A DNA stretch of 64,000 nucleotides from Vanrija pseudolonga (lineage: Eukaryota; Basidiomycota; Tremellomycetes; Trichosporonales; Trichosporonaceae). Below, piece after piece: positions 54,502 to 64,000 of the stretch (within the stretch, counting starts at the first letter, position 1; each line of letters starts with the position of its first letter). Below the pieces are notes generated by a model. The model was not told the DNA's origin. It made no database searches and saw nothing but the letters and a program-made list of their open reading frames with translations. Both the position numbers and the translations under genes were made by a program. Location of the stretch: contig NC_085855.1 of assembly GCF_020906515.1 (NCBI RefSeq), positions 558,001 through 622,000 on the forward strand, given 5' to 3'.

Positions 54502-57072
54502 CTAGTAGAGATCTGACGCCTCCTCAATCACGTCGTCAATCTTGAGGATCATGCGCACGACCTGGGTTGCGAGCAGCAGCTGCGACCTCTTGGAAATAAG
54601 GGGGTCGTAGACAAACTGCTCCTTCATGTCTGTAACAAGGTTGTCAGCCCAGAGCGCCCCCTGGCGTCGCGAAGCTGCACCCCCGCAGCCCCCCGCAGTG
54701 TAACCCGCGCCATCGTCAGGCACAAGCACTCACCATTTTGTCCGCGTCCAAGGCAGTCAATGCCAAGGCGAGGGTTCTTCTCCGTAACCTGCCTGCTCTT
54801 GACATCGGCCAAAGTGTCAATGGGCGACAGACCCGAGTTCTCGGCAAGAGCCAGGGGAATAGCGTCGAGGGCCTGAGCAAACGCCCGCATTGCGTACTGC
54901 TCGATCGTGGGGATCTATCGGCATAGTTAGCTGGAGCACCGGAAAGTTGGGCGGGGACCCACCTCATCGGCCTTTTTGGCGACCGCAATTGATGCGCAAA
55001 TCTCGGCAGCACCTCCGCCGTACACCACCCGGTTATCCCGAACAAGGTTGCGCACAACACAGATGGCGTCGTGGAGAGCACGTTTGGCCTCGTCAATGAT
55101 CTGGAGCGCCGCGTCAGGGTGTACACTTGTTGCGGGGCTGTCGGAACACTCACCATCTTGTTGCTTCCGCGGACAAAGACAGTCACGGCACGCGAGTTGG
55201 CGCACTCCTCAATAACCAACATCTTCTCCCTCGTCGTGCCAAACGACAACTCGCGAACGATGCCCGCGTGACCAAGCTTGTCCGCGGACAGGTCCTCGAA
55301 ACGGGGAACGATACGGCCGTTTGTAGCAATGGCGATGAGCTCGATCTCGGGACCACCAACCCAGCGAACGGCGGGAAGCTCGTTCTGCATGAGCAGGTGG
55401 TTGGCCTCGTCGTCAAAGCCCCACTGGCAGATGACGAGGTTGGCGCCCGTGTCCTTGACTCTGAAGCGAGTTAGCGACCCACCATTCGACAAAAGGCAAG
55501 GTATGCGAAGACCCGAGTGCACAGGCCACAGAAAGGAGGCTTGGGCGGCGGGGATGTATTTCCCCGGGCCTGGAGTCGATCGCGAGGAGAGCCAACCCGC
55601 ATTCCAGCCGCTGGCCTCCGCACAGAGAGACTCTCCGGCTGCGGGGTAACGAGGAGCGGAGAAATGGTGGGTGGCTTGGCGTCGATTCCGATGCTCGCGA
55701 TGCCCCCTGCCATGCCACTGCCACGCGATTCCGCCACGCGATGACCGCGTGGCACCGACGTCTCCATCCTCGACAACCTCGACAACCTCGAAAACCTCGA
55801 CACCTTCCACAGTTCACTCACAATCTGATCATGTCCTGGAACTTCTCCTTCTCGTACTCGCGGAGCTTCTTGTACTCCTCGACGCTCTCAATGTCAAGCT
55901 TGTGCTTGGTCTTGGGGCGGGGAGGCTCGAAGGGGCAGGTGAGGATGGCAATCTTGGCGTCGTGGATCTCGCGGGGCATCTGGGGGTGCGACATGTCCTT
56001 GTCGATGATAACACCCTTGACGAGCGAAGTGTCCTCGAGGGCACCGCCGACCTTGCCGTCGACCTTGATGAGCTCAAAGTCGACGTCCTTGCGCTGGAGG
56101 TCGGCGACCGAAAGGACGGCGTCGACGGCAATGTTGGCAAACTTGTCGTGGGCGATGGACACGCTGGGGTCAGTTGTGCATATGGCAGATCGGCTTACAT
56201 CTTGCTGCCGAGCGACGTCTTGGCCGTCTTGACGAGGTTGGAGGTGTCCTCCTTGCTGAAAGTGATCTGGGGTGAGTTGCGGCCCCTATCTGTGCAACTT
56301 ACAGTGTCGGCGACACGGTCGAGCTCGGCAATGGCGACCTCGCAGGCGCGCTCGTAGCCATCAGCAATACGGATGGGGTGGATACCGCGGTCGATGAGGG
56401 CGAGGGCCGAGGTGAGGAGGGCTCCGGCGAGGACTGGGCGGGAGTCAGTATAACCACAGAAACAGCATCACGCCACGCACCAACAACACCAGTGGTGCCG
56501 TCGCCAATCTCGTCATCCTGCGACTTGGAGACCTCGACCAGGAGCTTTGCAATCTGGTGCTCGACCTCCATCTGGCTGAGAATGGTCGCGCCGTCATTAG
56601 TCACGGTGATGTCTCCATCGGGCGAGATGAGGATCTTGTCGAGGCCGCGAGGTCCGAGCGACGATTTGATAATGTTGGTGACTGGGGTAAGCGTTAGAGG
56701 GTGTCTGGAAGTGAAAGCTGCGCGGCCAAGGTCACCGCCGTGTGCCCACTACTCACCAGCGCGCGCAGCGAGGATGTGGCTCTGGTCCGTGCGTCAGCGG
56801 TGCCGGTGCCGGCGCGAGCAACACGAGAACAACTTACGCGGGTGGCATCGAGGCCGTGGGTGCGGACCTTCTTGCCCTGCTCCCTGTCGTCGGTGTCAGT
56901 GTCCAGCCAGTGGCAAGAAGCGCAAAGCGCAGAGCGCACCTAACGATGATGAACGGCCTGCCGTTCTGAGAAGACAGTCAGCACGCGCCCGGCGATACCC
57001 AACGCCCCCACCGCCACTCACCTCGTCCTGCGCGTACACTGCCTGTCCGGGGTTGATCTGGTCGACCGACAT
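54502..57072 (-). CDS. CCT5: T-complex chaperonin subunit epsilon
   Basis: A subunit of the cytosolic TRiC/CCT ring that folds actin, tubulin and WD-repeat proteins. Twelve exons on the minus strand (57072-57022, 56965-56940, 56883-56838, 56781-56757, 56681-56481, 56433-56303, 56266-56199, 56163-55822, 55460-55154, 55100-54963, 54914-54734, 54629-54502) join in frame to 547 residues. Nucleotide-binding motifs are [29 protein letters not shown] and [15 protein letters not shown]. The epsilon-type segments are [54 protein letters not shown] and [11 protein letters not shown]. The tail ends [19 protein letters not shown]. The eighth intron is 361 bases, long for this window. Highly intronised, with exons of 25-46 bases near the 5' end. 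Confidence 0.95.
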
Positions 57073-57348
57073 GATGCCTGCGTTTGTGTGGGCTGGCGGG
57101 TGGTCGGAAGAAGTGGTGTTGAACAAAGTCGAAGCTGGAAGAAACACGACTTTGTGAATGGAAGTTGTTGAGACGCGTGGCGGCGAGTGGGTCACGTGGT
57201 GGGTTAGGCGGGCAGCGGCGAGCGGCTTGGTCACCAGGCCTACCCTACCCTGGGGCACGCCTAACCCTCCAACATGCATTTCGGTCAACATTTATTGACG
57301 TCGAGACGACGACAACTCACTGCACTCTACTCGTCGTCGCCACACACC

Positions 57349-58214
57349 ATGAGCAAGGCAAAGGGCAAGGGCAAGGCGCCCGACCCCGCGCTCGCACGGC
57401 CAAAGGTCAAGGGGCCGCCGCCAGCAGCGGACACGGGGCCGACAGCGAGCGAGACCAAGGTGCGCGCCATTCCGCCCTCAAGCGACCCATACGCCTACCG
57501 CGTGAAGAACGGCGACGTCAAGTCGTACGCGCAGTTTGCGGTCGACTTTCTCAAGGTAGCTAGCTCAAAAGTGGCCGTAGCTAACGTCAGCACCACCCCG
57601 GCCGACCGCTCACGATCCACACCCCGCTCGACACCCCCACCAGCGTGCAGCTCGCGCCGCGCCTCATCACCGTCGTCGAGATGGCCAAGCGCGCGCTCGC
57701 GATCCTCGTGCTCACCCGCAAGGCGACAGCACACTCGATATACCAGTACAACGAGACGGGTCTGCTCGAGTCCGAGGCGGAAGTGCTTGACCTTGCGCGG
57801 GTGCTGTCCGGCAAGACGAGGTGGGTCGCCGAGCCAGCAAGAGCTGACGCCCCCAGGCCAAAGATGACGCACCGCCCCTTCCTCCGCATCACGCTCAACA
57901 CGCAGCCGCTGGACCCCGTGCCCCCGAACGCAACGGTACAGATCACGCCGCTGCGCCGGCCGTTTGCGCGCAAGCCCAAGGCCGAGCGCCGCGCCCTCGC
58001 GCGCGCGATCAAGGCCGCTGCCGCCGCCGACGCCGAGAGTGCCGAGGTGTCGGAGCCGCCTGCTCCTGCTGCGGCCGCCGCCGAGGTGCCAGCCGCAGCA
58101 CCCGCACCTGTTCGCGAGGCGCCGCCACACGTCGGCGTCACGCCTCAAGAGCCGAAGAAGAAGCGCAAGTCCAATGCCAACGACGCTGGCGGTAGCAAGC
58201 GCCGTAGGCAGTAG
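57349..58214 (+). CDS. Alba-like nucleic-acid-binding protein
   Basis: Three exons (57349-57555, 57591-57820, 57857-58214) give 264 residues. The central region resembles an Alba domain: YRVKNGDVKSYAQFAVDFLK, then after the intron RPLTIHTPLDTPTS and LITVVEMAKRALAILVLTRK, matching the R/K-N strand, the long helix and the second strand-helix of Alba/Rpp20 proteins, which bind RNase P/MRP RNA or other nucleic acids. The N-terminus is Lys/Pro-rich (MSKAKGKGKAPDPALARPKV); the C-terminus has an Ala/Pro stretch and ends in a nuclear-type basic cluster (EPKKKRKSNAND, KRRRQ). It could be a Pop7/Rpp20-like subunit, but I cannot decide. The third exon follows a 36-base intron. Confidence 0.65.
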
Positions 58215-58713
58215 ACTAGACGAGTATCGCACGATTCATCAAGCGCATCAGCGTGGCCTAGACCACGCCTGAACACCTGCATTCGATCACATAGGCAGAC
58301 CAACGCCTACGACCCCCCTGCATCCTCTCACTACACTAGCGTAGCGAGTCTTGGCACTCTGGCCAATCGCTCCGCTCGTGTTGGCACCCTGCATCCTGGC
58401 AACGCTCGCTCCGCTCGTGTTGGTTCCCTGCATCCCTCAGCACTGGCTACGTCCATGTTGCCACCCCCACCCTCGCAACACTCGCTCCGCTCGTGTCGCC
58501 TGTATCATATCCCAGTAATAGACGGTGCATAATGTAATGTACAACACGACACTCTTCCCACCGGGAGGGAAGTGCGCATGGAAGCCAGGGCTAGGGGTTC
58601 AAGATGTCCGCACGGCGGATGTGCTCCGTGGAATGAGAATAAATGGCAAGACGGGACAAGACATTGTTTTGTTGATGCAAGAGGCGACCGCAACCGTCAA
58701 GGCACGACTATGC
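58215..58713. other. Convergent intergenic region with short direct repeats
   Basis: About 500 bases between two stops, holding both 3' UTRs. The left half carries repeats (listed separately). Confidence 0.5.
58330..58500 (+). repeat. Three imperfect direct repeats with core GCTCCGCTCGTGT
   Basis: The core GCTCCGCTCGTGT occurs at about 58369, 58408 and 58484, the first two followed by TGG[CT][AT]CCCTGCATCC. A degenerate AGCGTAGCGAGT copy precedes them. The spacing of the first two is 39 bases. Position is the 3' flank of the Alba-like gene. Confidence 0.7.
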
Positions 58714-60554
58714 TTAGAAGAGACTGGCCGTGAGCAGGGCAGCGGCTCCCATGAGGCCGACCGACATTGGCGACGAGGGGAGCGCAGCGCTGGTCGAGTT
58801 CGGCGCAAGGACACCAACTTGTGTGGCCTTGACACAAATACCAAGCGCCTTGGCGTCGCCGGCAGTGGCAAAGATGTAGGGAAGGCCGCCGTAGCCCGGC
58901 TGGGCGTACGAAATGGACAAGGAGCCACCCGCGCCGGTAATGTACTGCTGGCACGAGAGGAGGTCGATGAGGGCCGTCTGGGACGGCCAGCCCGTCGCGT
59001 TGATGCCAAAGCTCGTGTTTTCTTCAGGCGAGCCACGGTTGTTGAGCGTGTAGATGATTGGGCCCTTGCGGAAGGCAATGTCGTTCTGCGTCACACCGAT
59101 GGCGGTCGAGTTGTCGTCCATGTACGACTTGCCGTTGAACTGGAGGCCAGAGGTGATGAGCTGCTTGCGGATAAGGTTGAGACGGGCAATGCGCTGGTAG
59201 GTCGTGCCGTTCTCGTAGTTTGTGGGCCAGAGGGCGGCACGGTTGTACGGGTCATCGTGGCCGTTGGCAAGGTCCTGCTCCTGGCCGTAGTAGGTGACGG
59301 GGATACCCTCAATCATGAACTGGGCAACCATGGCGTTGTAGGCAAGCACGGGGTCGGCAGTGATGTTGCGGAAGCGAGCCATGTCGTGGTTCTCGAGGAA
59401 GTTGCCAATGACCCTGGGGTTGTTGTACGACGAGAGGGCCTGACCAACAGCAACACCAAAGTCGGTCATGTTGCTGTTCTTGGGCTTGATGCTAAAGGCC
59501 TTGGAGATGGCACCGTTCATGGGGAAGCCAAGAACCGAGTCCATCCAGCCCTGGTTCTGGTAGCTGGAGGTGAACTGCCAGCTGCCGTCGTAGACCTCGC
59601 CAGTGGTGAAGACGCCAGCCGACTGGGTGAATCCAGACCAGAACTGGCCAGGAATGTGCTTGCCGGCGTCGAGACGGAGCCCGTCAATGTTGTACTTGGT
59701 CACAAAGTCCTTGATGAAGCTGTTGAGAGTGGAAATGACATAGGGGTTCTCCGTGTTGACGTCCATCAGGGGCAGGTTGGCGTCACCAAACCAGCAGTAC
59801 TCGCAAGAAGTCTGGTTCGAGTAGTCGATCCAGCACTGCTTGTGGAAGTAGGCGGGGTCGGTCCACATCGAGTTGTCGGCGGCCAGGCTCTCGCTGCTAA
59901 GGGAGTCGTTCTGGTTCAAGGTGGGGATCGAGTTGATGGCAATGTCGATCATGATGTACATGTTGCGCTTGTGCAGCTCGGTGATGAGGGTGACGAGGTC
60001 TTCCTCGGAGCCGAAGCGGGCGTTGAGCTTGGTCACATCGTTGACCCAGTAACCGTGGTATGCATAGTTGTAAGGCGTGTGGACGTCGATGTTCTCTGCG
60101 GTGTGTGTTAGTCGTGACTGGGTCGTGGTCGTGGGTGGGCCGTGCGACCGCGTAATGCCGTGAAGAAGGATCTCAGGCACTGGCATTAGGAAGACGTACG
60201 GTGAACAGGGGAGATCCAGATCGCATCGATGCCCATGCCTTGCAAGTAGTCGAGCTTGTCGATAATCGACAGCCAGGTGCCACCACACCATGTCTGTGCA
60301 ACGGGGTCACACGTCTCGGGGACGGGGTTGGTGCGAGCAGGAGCATCAGCGGAGGGAGGAGCGAAACGGTCGGTCAGGAGCCTGGCCGTAAGCGGATGCC
60401 ACAACAAGCTAAAGGACGAGTGTTTCCGCCCTTAACGTAACGACCGACCGACTCACTGGTAGATGCTACGCGAGCGCCATTCGTCGGCGTTGGCAGCGTT
60501 GACGCTGTGCAAAGAGGCAGCGACCGCGAGCAGAGCAGCGGCAGTGAAGCGCAT
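58714..60554 (-). CDS. GH13 alpha-amylase/alpha-glucanotransferase, secreted, GPI-anchor-like
   Basis: On the minus strand three exons (60554-60457, 60381-60200, 60095-58714) give 553 residues. A signal peptide ([20 protein letters not shown]) precedes SIYQLLTDRF and [20 protein letters not shown], the start of the GH13 barrel. The catalytic Asp236 (GLRLDAGKH), Glu260 (TTGEVYDG) and transition-state Asp331 (ENHD) are present. Region I reads DIAINS with Ser149 where Taka-amylase has His122. The C-terminus [19 protein letters not shown] with a short hydrophobic end is a GPI-type signal. Fungal GPI-anchored GH13 proteins (Aspergillus AgtA group) act as alpha-glucanotransferases on wall alpha-glucan and are known to have altered conserved residues; that role is inferred here. 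Confidence 0.9.
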
Positions 60555-63500
60555 GGTGGAAGGCGAGGGTGGGGCGGTGCGATGGGGGCGGCAGACAGGC
60601 GACAAGCGTAATGGCGGGGCCGAAAACGAGTGTAGGTTGTTTCCGAGGGGCAGAGGAGATTCAACGACGGCCCGGGTCGTTTAAGAGGGGAAGGTCGAGG
60701 TCAAGATGAGGGGGGAGTTCAAGCAACGAGCGTGGGGGTGTGCGTGATGCACAGGTTATAAGAGGCAAAAGTCACTGGGTGTTTGTGTGGTGGTGGTTGT
60801 GAGGGAGAGAAAGAAACGCAGGAGACTCGAGAGATGGCCAGCAAGAGAGTAAGGAGAGTTGGCTGCGGCGACGGCGACGGCGGCGGCGCCGCTGCAGACG
60901 CCAGCCAGTATGCTCCTCGTCTCTCGTCCCCCCTTTGGCCCGGCTGGGTGTTACAGGATGAACCCAGGCGGCGGCCAGGCAGGTCGAGAGCCAAGAGTGT
61001 ACGCCCAGAGCTGCCCAAGCAAGACTAAGGGGCCTTGCCCCCCCTTGTTGGTATTATTTTCTTCCCTCCTTGCTGCCTCTGTCCACTCTTGACGCGCCGG
61101 GCGCGCCGAGGCACGCGACTTCAGGGTAAAACAACCAAGGGAAGCCCAACTAAGGCAGCAAGCGCGCAGCAGCCAAAGAAGCCAAGGGGCGTGACGCCTC
61201 TGGGCTCTGTGCCCACCTGGGGGCACGTACGGCGTGCCTGTGACGTCTACCCTGAATAGCATCAGTCAGGCATCGCCAGTCTAGGGGGTTTGAAAGAAAC
61301 AACAACAATGGGGCCCTAATGGGTCTACAGGTCAGTCAGTCATGGCCCGGCGCTGACCACCTTTGCTTTCATTCCCTCGGAGCTGTACCAACCCCCAACC
61401 CCTCATCCTTCCTCGCGCGGTCAAGTGACCACTTGCAAGGAGCCAGCACTCGTCGTCGCGTCCCTAAATACTACCTGGTGGCACCTGGTGGCGGCGAGGA
61501 TAGAAGTCTTGCAGCCTTCTATCGCCGTACGCGTCGCGACGACGGTCAACCAGAGATGGCTTGCCCCCAACATACGCCGGGGGAAAAGGGGATTGGGTGG
61601 ATGCGCGGGCAATGTCGCGCGGCGCGCGTCGTGGATGGGGCAAGGCGCCTCTGGCTGCTGTTGCTGCGGCTCACCCACCCAAGTGGTGCACGTCGGGCCG
61701 ATTCTGACACTGTTGCTGCGTTGCATGTCCTCTACGACGGCTTTGGCGAGGCAGACAACAAAAAAAAAAACTGTATGGCGGGTAATATCAGGTGGTTAGG
61801 GACCGCAGCATGCGTCCGATCACAGCTGCCCCTTGACTTGAAGCTAATCTCGGCCAGTCACTGCGCACACTGGTCTCGACCAAAAGGACACAAACATTGG
61901 AGCAAGCTTTCAACCTTGGGCCGGGCGGCGGGACATTGCGCGCGCGCGGAGTATCTGCTGCTGGGCGAATGCCGCTCGGCACAATGACACAACGCCCCCT
62001 CGTTCACCGTTGCTACATGGCAACCAGTCTCGCGACGGCGCGTCTCCTCGGCGTCCGATCGTGCATGCTGCCTGCGTTGCTACGTTCCGGCGGCTGACCA
62101 CCCACACATGCACATTGCGAACAGCCCCCCGTCGTGACAGTTACAGGGCCAGGAGGCCAGGAGACGCAGGAGGTCATGTAGCAGCACTTGTGCACTGTTG
62201 CATGGGGGCGAGGTGGCATTGAGTGGTGAGCAACTTGCCCACGGCCAATACACAAGGAGAACGGGACATGGGCTCATCCCGGTGCCTCTGCTCGCCCAAA
62301 CGCTTGCCTTGTGGTTGTTGTTGTTCTTGTCCTTGTTGCTTTCAGCGCTAGCACGAGTTGACGCGACGGCTGCCCCGCGTCGGTCAGCCAGTCAGTCAGC
62401 CAGTCGCGCCAGTCGGCCACTCGGGCGGCAGTCGTCAAGGCCGGTTGTTTTGCCGACCGTTGGCTGCTACGTCGGACTACTGTAGGGCGACTGACGGCCT
62501 GTCCCGAGGAAGAGTGACGCGCGCTCATCTTTATACCTGGCAACACTGCTACACTGATCCACGCCTAGTTTCGGGGCAGGCATGCAGGCCCGGCCCGACG
62601 CGGGGCGTACACAAGGCGCCGCGATGTGCACCCACCAGGCGCGGGGCACGCGGGGGAAGACAGACGCACAAGCACAAGCGCTTGACAATGCGCCGTGTCA
62701 ATCCCAGAAGCGCGCGCCGCGCGGCAGAGACATCACGTGAACTCTGCCATACATGCATGCCCCACTCATCGTCTTCCCCATGCCTTGCTCGTGTGCGCAT
62801 TGGCGTCTCGTCGATTGGGCCGTGTACATGGCAACATTGACACGGCCACTGCGGCATGGCCGCCGCGCGCGTGTAGATCGCTGCGCAGAGGCCCACTGAT
62901 CTGCAGCACCAGCAGCGATAGTCATTCCGCGCTCAGGCCAATGAAAAGTGACTCGCTTGTTGGGCTGAGGGGGCCCACAATCCACAGTCTATACAAAGGC
63001 CGAGTTGGGCGCCGTGCGCCGCACCGTGTTTGTCCGCATCAATGACCCAGTCACCTACGGCCTGGTTATCTCTATGCATTCCTTTGTATCTGCGGTACAA
63101 CGACGCTAAAGTGTGCTGGCGCATACCCGTGTAAATCCCAAGTCCGCCAAAGTGGAACTTGGAGGCCAGTCGCTACGTAATGCCCGCGCGCGTTCCTTCC
63201 ACTCCCTGGGCAGCGGCAGCCAAACGAGGAGCGCCGCAAAGACTAAAGGGGCCAAGATAAGCCGCTGACCTGCTGACTCTGTGGGTGCCGGGCTGCTGCT
63301 GCCTGCTGCCTTCCCTCGTCACTCCGCACAACTCCGTCCCCGTATCATCCTAGTCTCGTATTGCATTGCCCTCAACCCTCCTCTCACCCTTCCTCCTATC
63401 TTCGGCCATACACCTCCTCATTGTTGTCTCGCCCACTTCCCAGCCATTGACTGATTAGCCGCGTAGCCGCCCGCCTGCCCCGACGCCGCCGCCGCCCATC
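60555..63500. other. 2.9-kb intergenic region without a recognisable gene
   Basis: No frame in this stretch shows family-like sequence on either strand. It includes an A10 tract (61760-61770), a local duplication CACCTGGTGG (about 61470-61490) and CAGTCAGC/CCAGTC-type low-complexity sequence (62385-62425). The left end is the amylase promoter. The right end, from about 63290, is CT-rich 5' leader of the next gene. It could hold long regulatory sequence or a non-coding RNA; nothing decisive is visible. Confidence 0.5.
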
Positions 63501-64000
63501 ATGCCTGCGCGCGATCCGGCAGCGACAACCCATCTGCCCACAGTGCTCTCGAGCACGCCATCTCAGCATGCTTCAGTCCTCCCAACACATCATCCGGTCA
63601 CGGGCAGAGTGGGATCTTCCGCCTTTGCACGCACTTCTGACCACGCCTCGGGCTCGATGGCGTCCTCGCCCGTCACCTCTCTGGGTGGAGCCGCAGCCCG
63701 CGCCCGCCGCACGAGCACGACAGAAGTCGGCATCGTGGGCCGTATCTTTCGCCGCATATCCGTAGATGCGGGTGGGGTTCACCCCGACCTCGAGACGGCG
63801 TCGCAGGAGGACAGCGAGAGCGGATTCGAACGTGTGTCTGGGGATGATGATGAGTGAGTAGAGTGCATCCAAGTCAATCCCCTCCATCTTCATCCCATCT
63901 TGCACGCCCCCGGCCCCCGCCCCCGCCCTCATCCTCACCCCCCCCGGCCATGAGAAACAGCTAACGTCCAGCGTCTCCCTTGGCTCGAGCCACACGCAGA
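63501..64000 (+). CDS. Hypothetical protein, 3' partial
   Basis: Exon 1 (63501-63853) begins ATGCCTGCGC after a long CT-rich leader and encodes 117 residues rich in Ser, Thr, Ala and His, with VGRIFRRISVDAG as its most conserved-looking part and an acidic end (ESGFERVSGDDD). A GTGAGT donor at 63854 and a GCTAACGTCCAG branch/acceptor ending at 63971 lead into exon 2, which continues in frame (DVSLGSSHTQ) to the window edge. No signal peptide or domain in the visible part. The long upstream region would suit a regulatory gene, but that is speculative. Confidence 0.55.

Noticed and set aside
58525-60111. A 528-codon open frame antisense to the amylase
   Set aside because: It mirrors the codon bias of the GH13 gene, is Val/Gly/Asp-rich without domains, and the opposite strand has clear catalytic motifs.
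61319-61987. 222-codon plus-strand frame in the long intergenic region
   Set aside because: The product has an erratic composition, no domain and poor start context; probably chance in GC-rich DNA.

Overview
This window looks like the nuclear genome of a basidiomycete yeast or filamentous fungus, most likely class Tremellomycetes (Trichosporonales or Tremellales). The evidence is GC-rich coding sequence, very short spliceosomal introns (commonly 36-60 bases) with GTGAGT/GTAAGT donors and CTGAC/CTAAC branch points, and typical fungal proteins (Kei1, DUF1748, Spt2, seipin, Erg24). The clade is an inference; no marker gene was aligned. I saw no CRISPR array, rRNA, tRNA, transposon or virus-like element. 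All exon models were built by eye from splice consensus, reading phase and protein-family conservation; almost all close exactly in frame.

Layout. 1-27.7 kb is housekeeping: a NudC-domain protein (5' truncated), GPD1, two hypothetical proline/serine-rich genes, an HDEL protein disulfide isomerase, RPN3, Pelota/DOM34 (minus), the inositolphosphorylceramide synthase subunit KEI1 (minus), RPS3, a stand-alone DUF2156 aminoacyl-transferase-like protein (minus), seipin, a 74-residue DUF1748 protein (minus), a Tim17-like membrane protein, a small acidic hypothetical (minus), a PAC4-like proteasome chaperone and ERG24.

28.4-37.5 kb is the accessory part and the most novel. Five consecutive plus-strand genes all encode secreted proteins and all have a TATA-like box 47-57 bases before the start codon. 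The first two are paralogous precursors sharing a signal peptide and a KGWPN[AST]RR motif that ends in a dibasic (kexin-type) site. The other three are a tandem family of large cysteine-rich proteins with CxxC/CxxxC modules, a low-complexity stalk, and a separate 26-codon last exon that encodes a hydrophobic GPI-like tail. I do not recognise either family.

37.8-60.6 kb returns to core genes: an NAPE-PLD-like phospholipase, SPT2 (minus) divergent from RPN11, a VAMP7-like SNARE (minus), a hypothetical gene, an old-yellow-enzyme oxidoreductase whose start codon is split by an intron, an RMND1/Mrx10-like mitochondrial protein, TRAPPC13, mitochondrial citrate synthase (minus), CCT5 (minus), an Alba-like protein, and a GPI-type GH13 alpha-amylase/glucanotransferase (minus) lacking the region I histidine. 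A 2.9-kb stretch without a recognisable gene then leads to the 5' part of a gene that runs off the right edge.

Functional threads: proteostasis (RPN3, RPN11, PAC4, CCT5, PDI, DOM34), lipid and sterol biology (GPD1, KEI1, seipin, ERG24, NAPE-PLD, and possibly the DUF2156 protein), and the cell surface (amylase and the five-gene secreted block).
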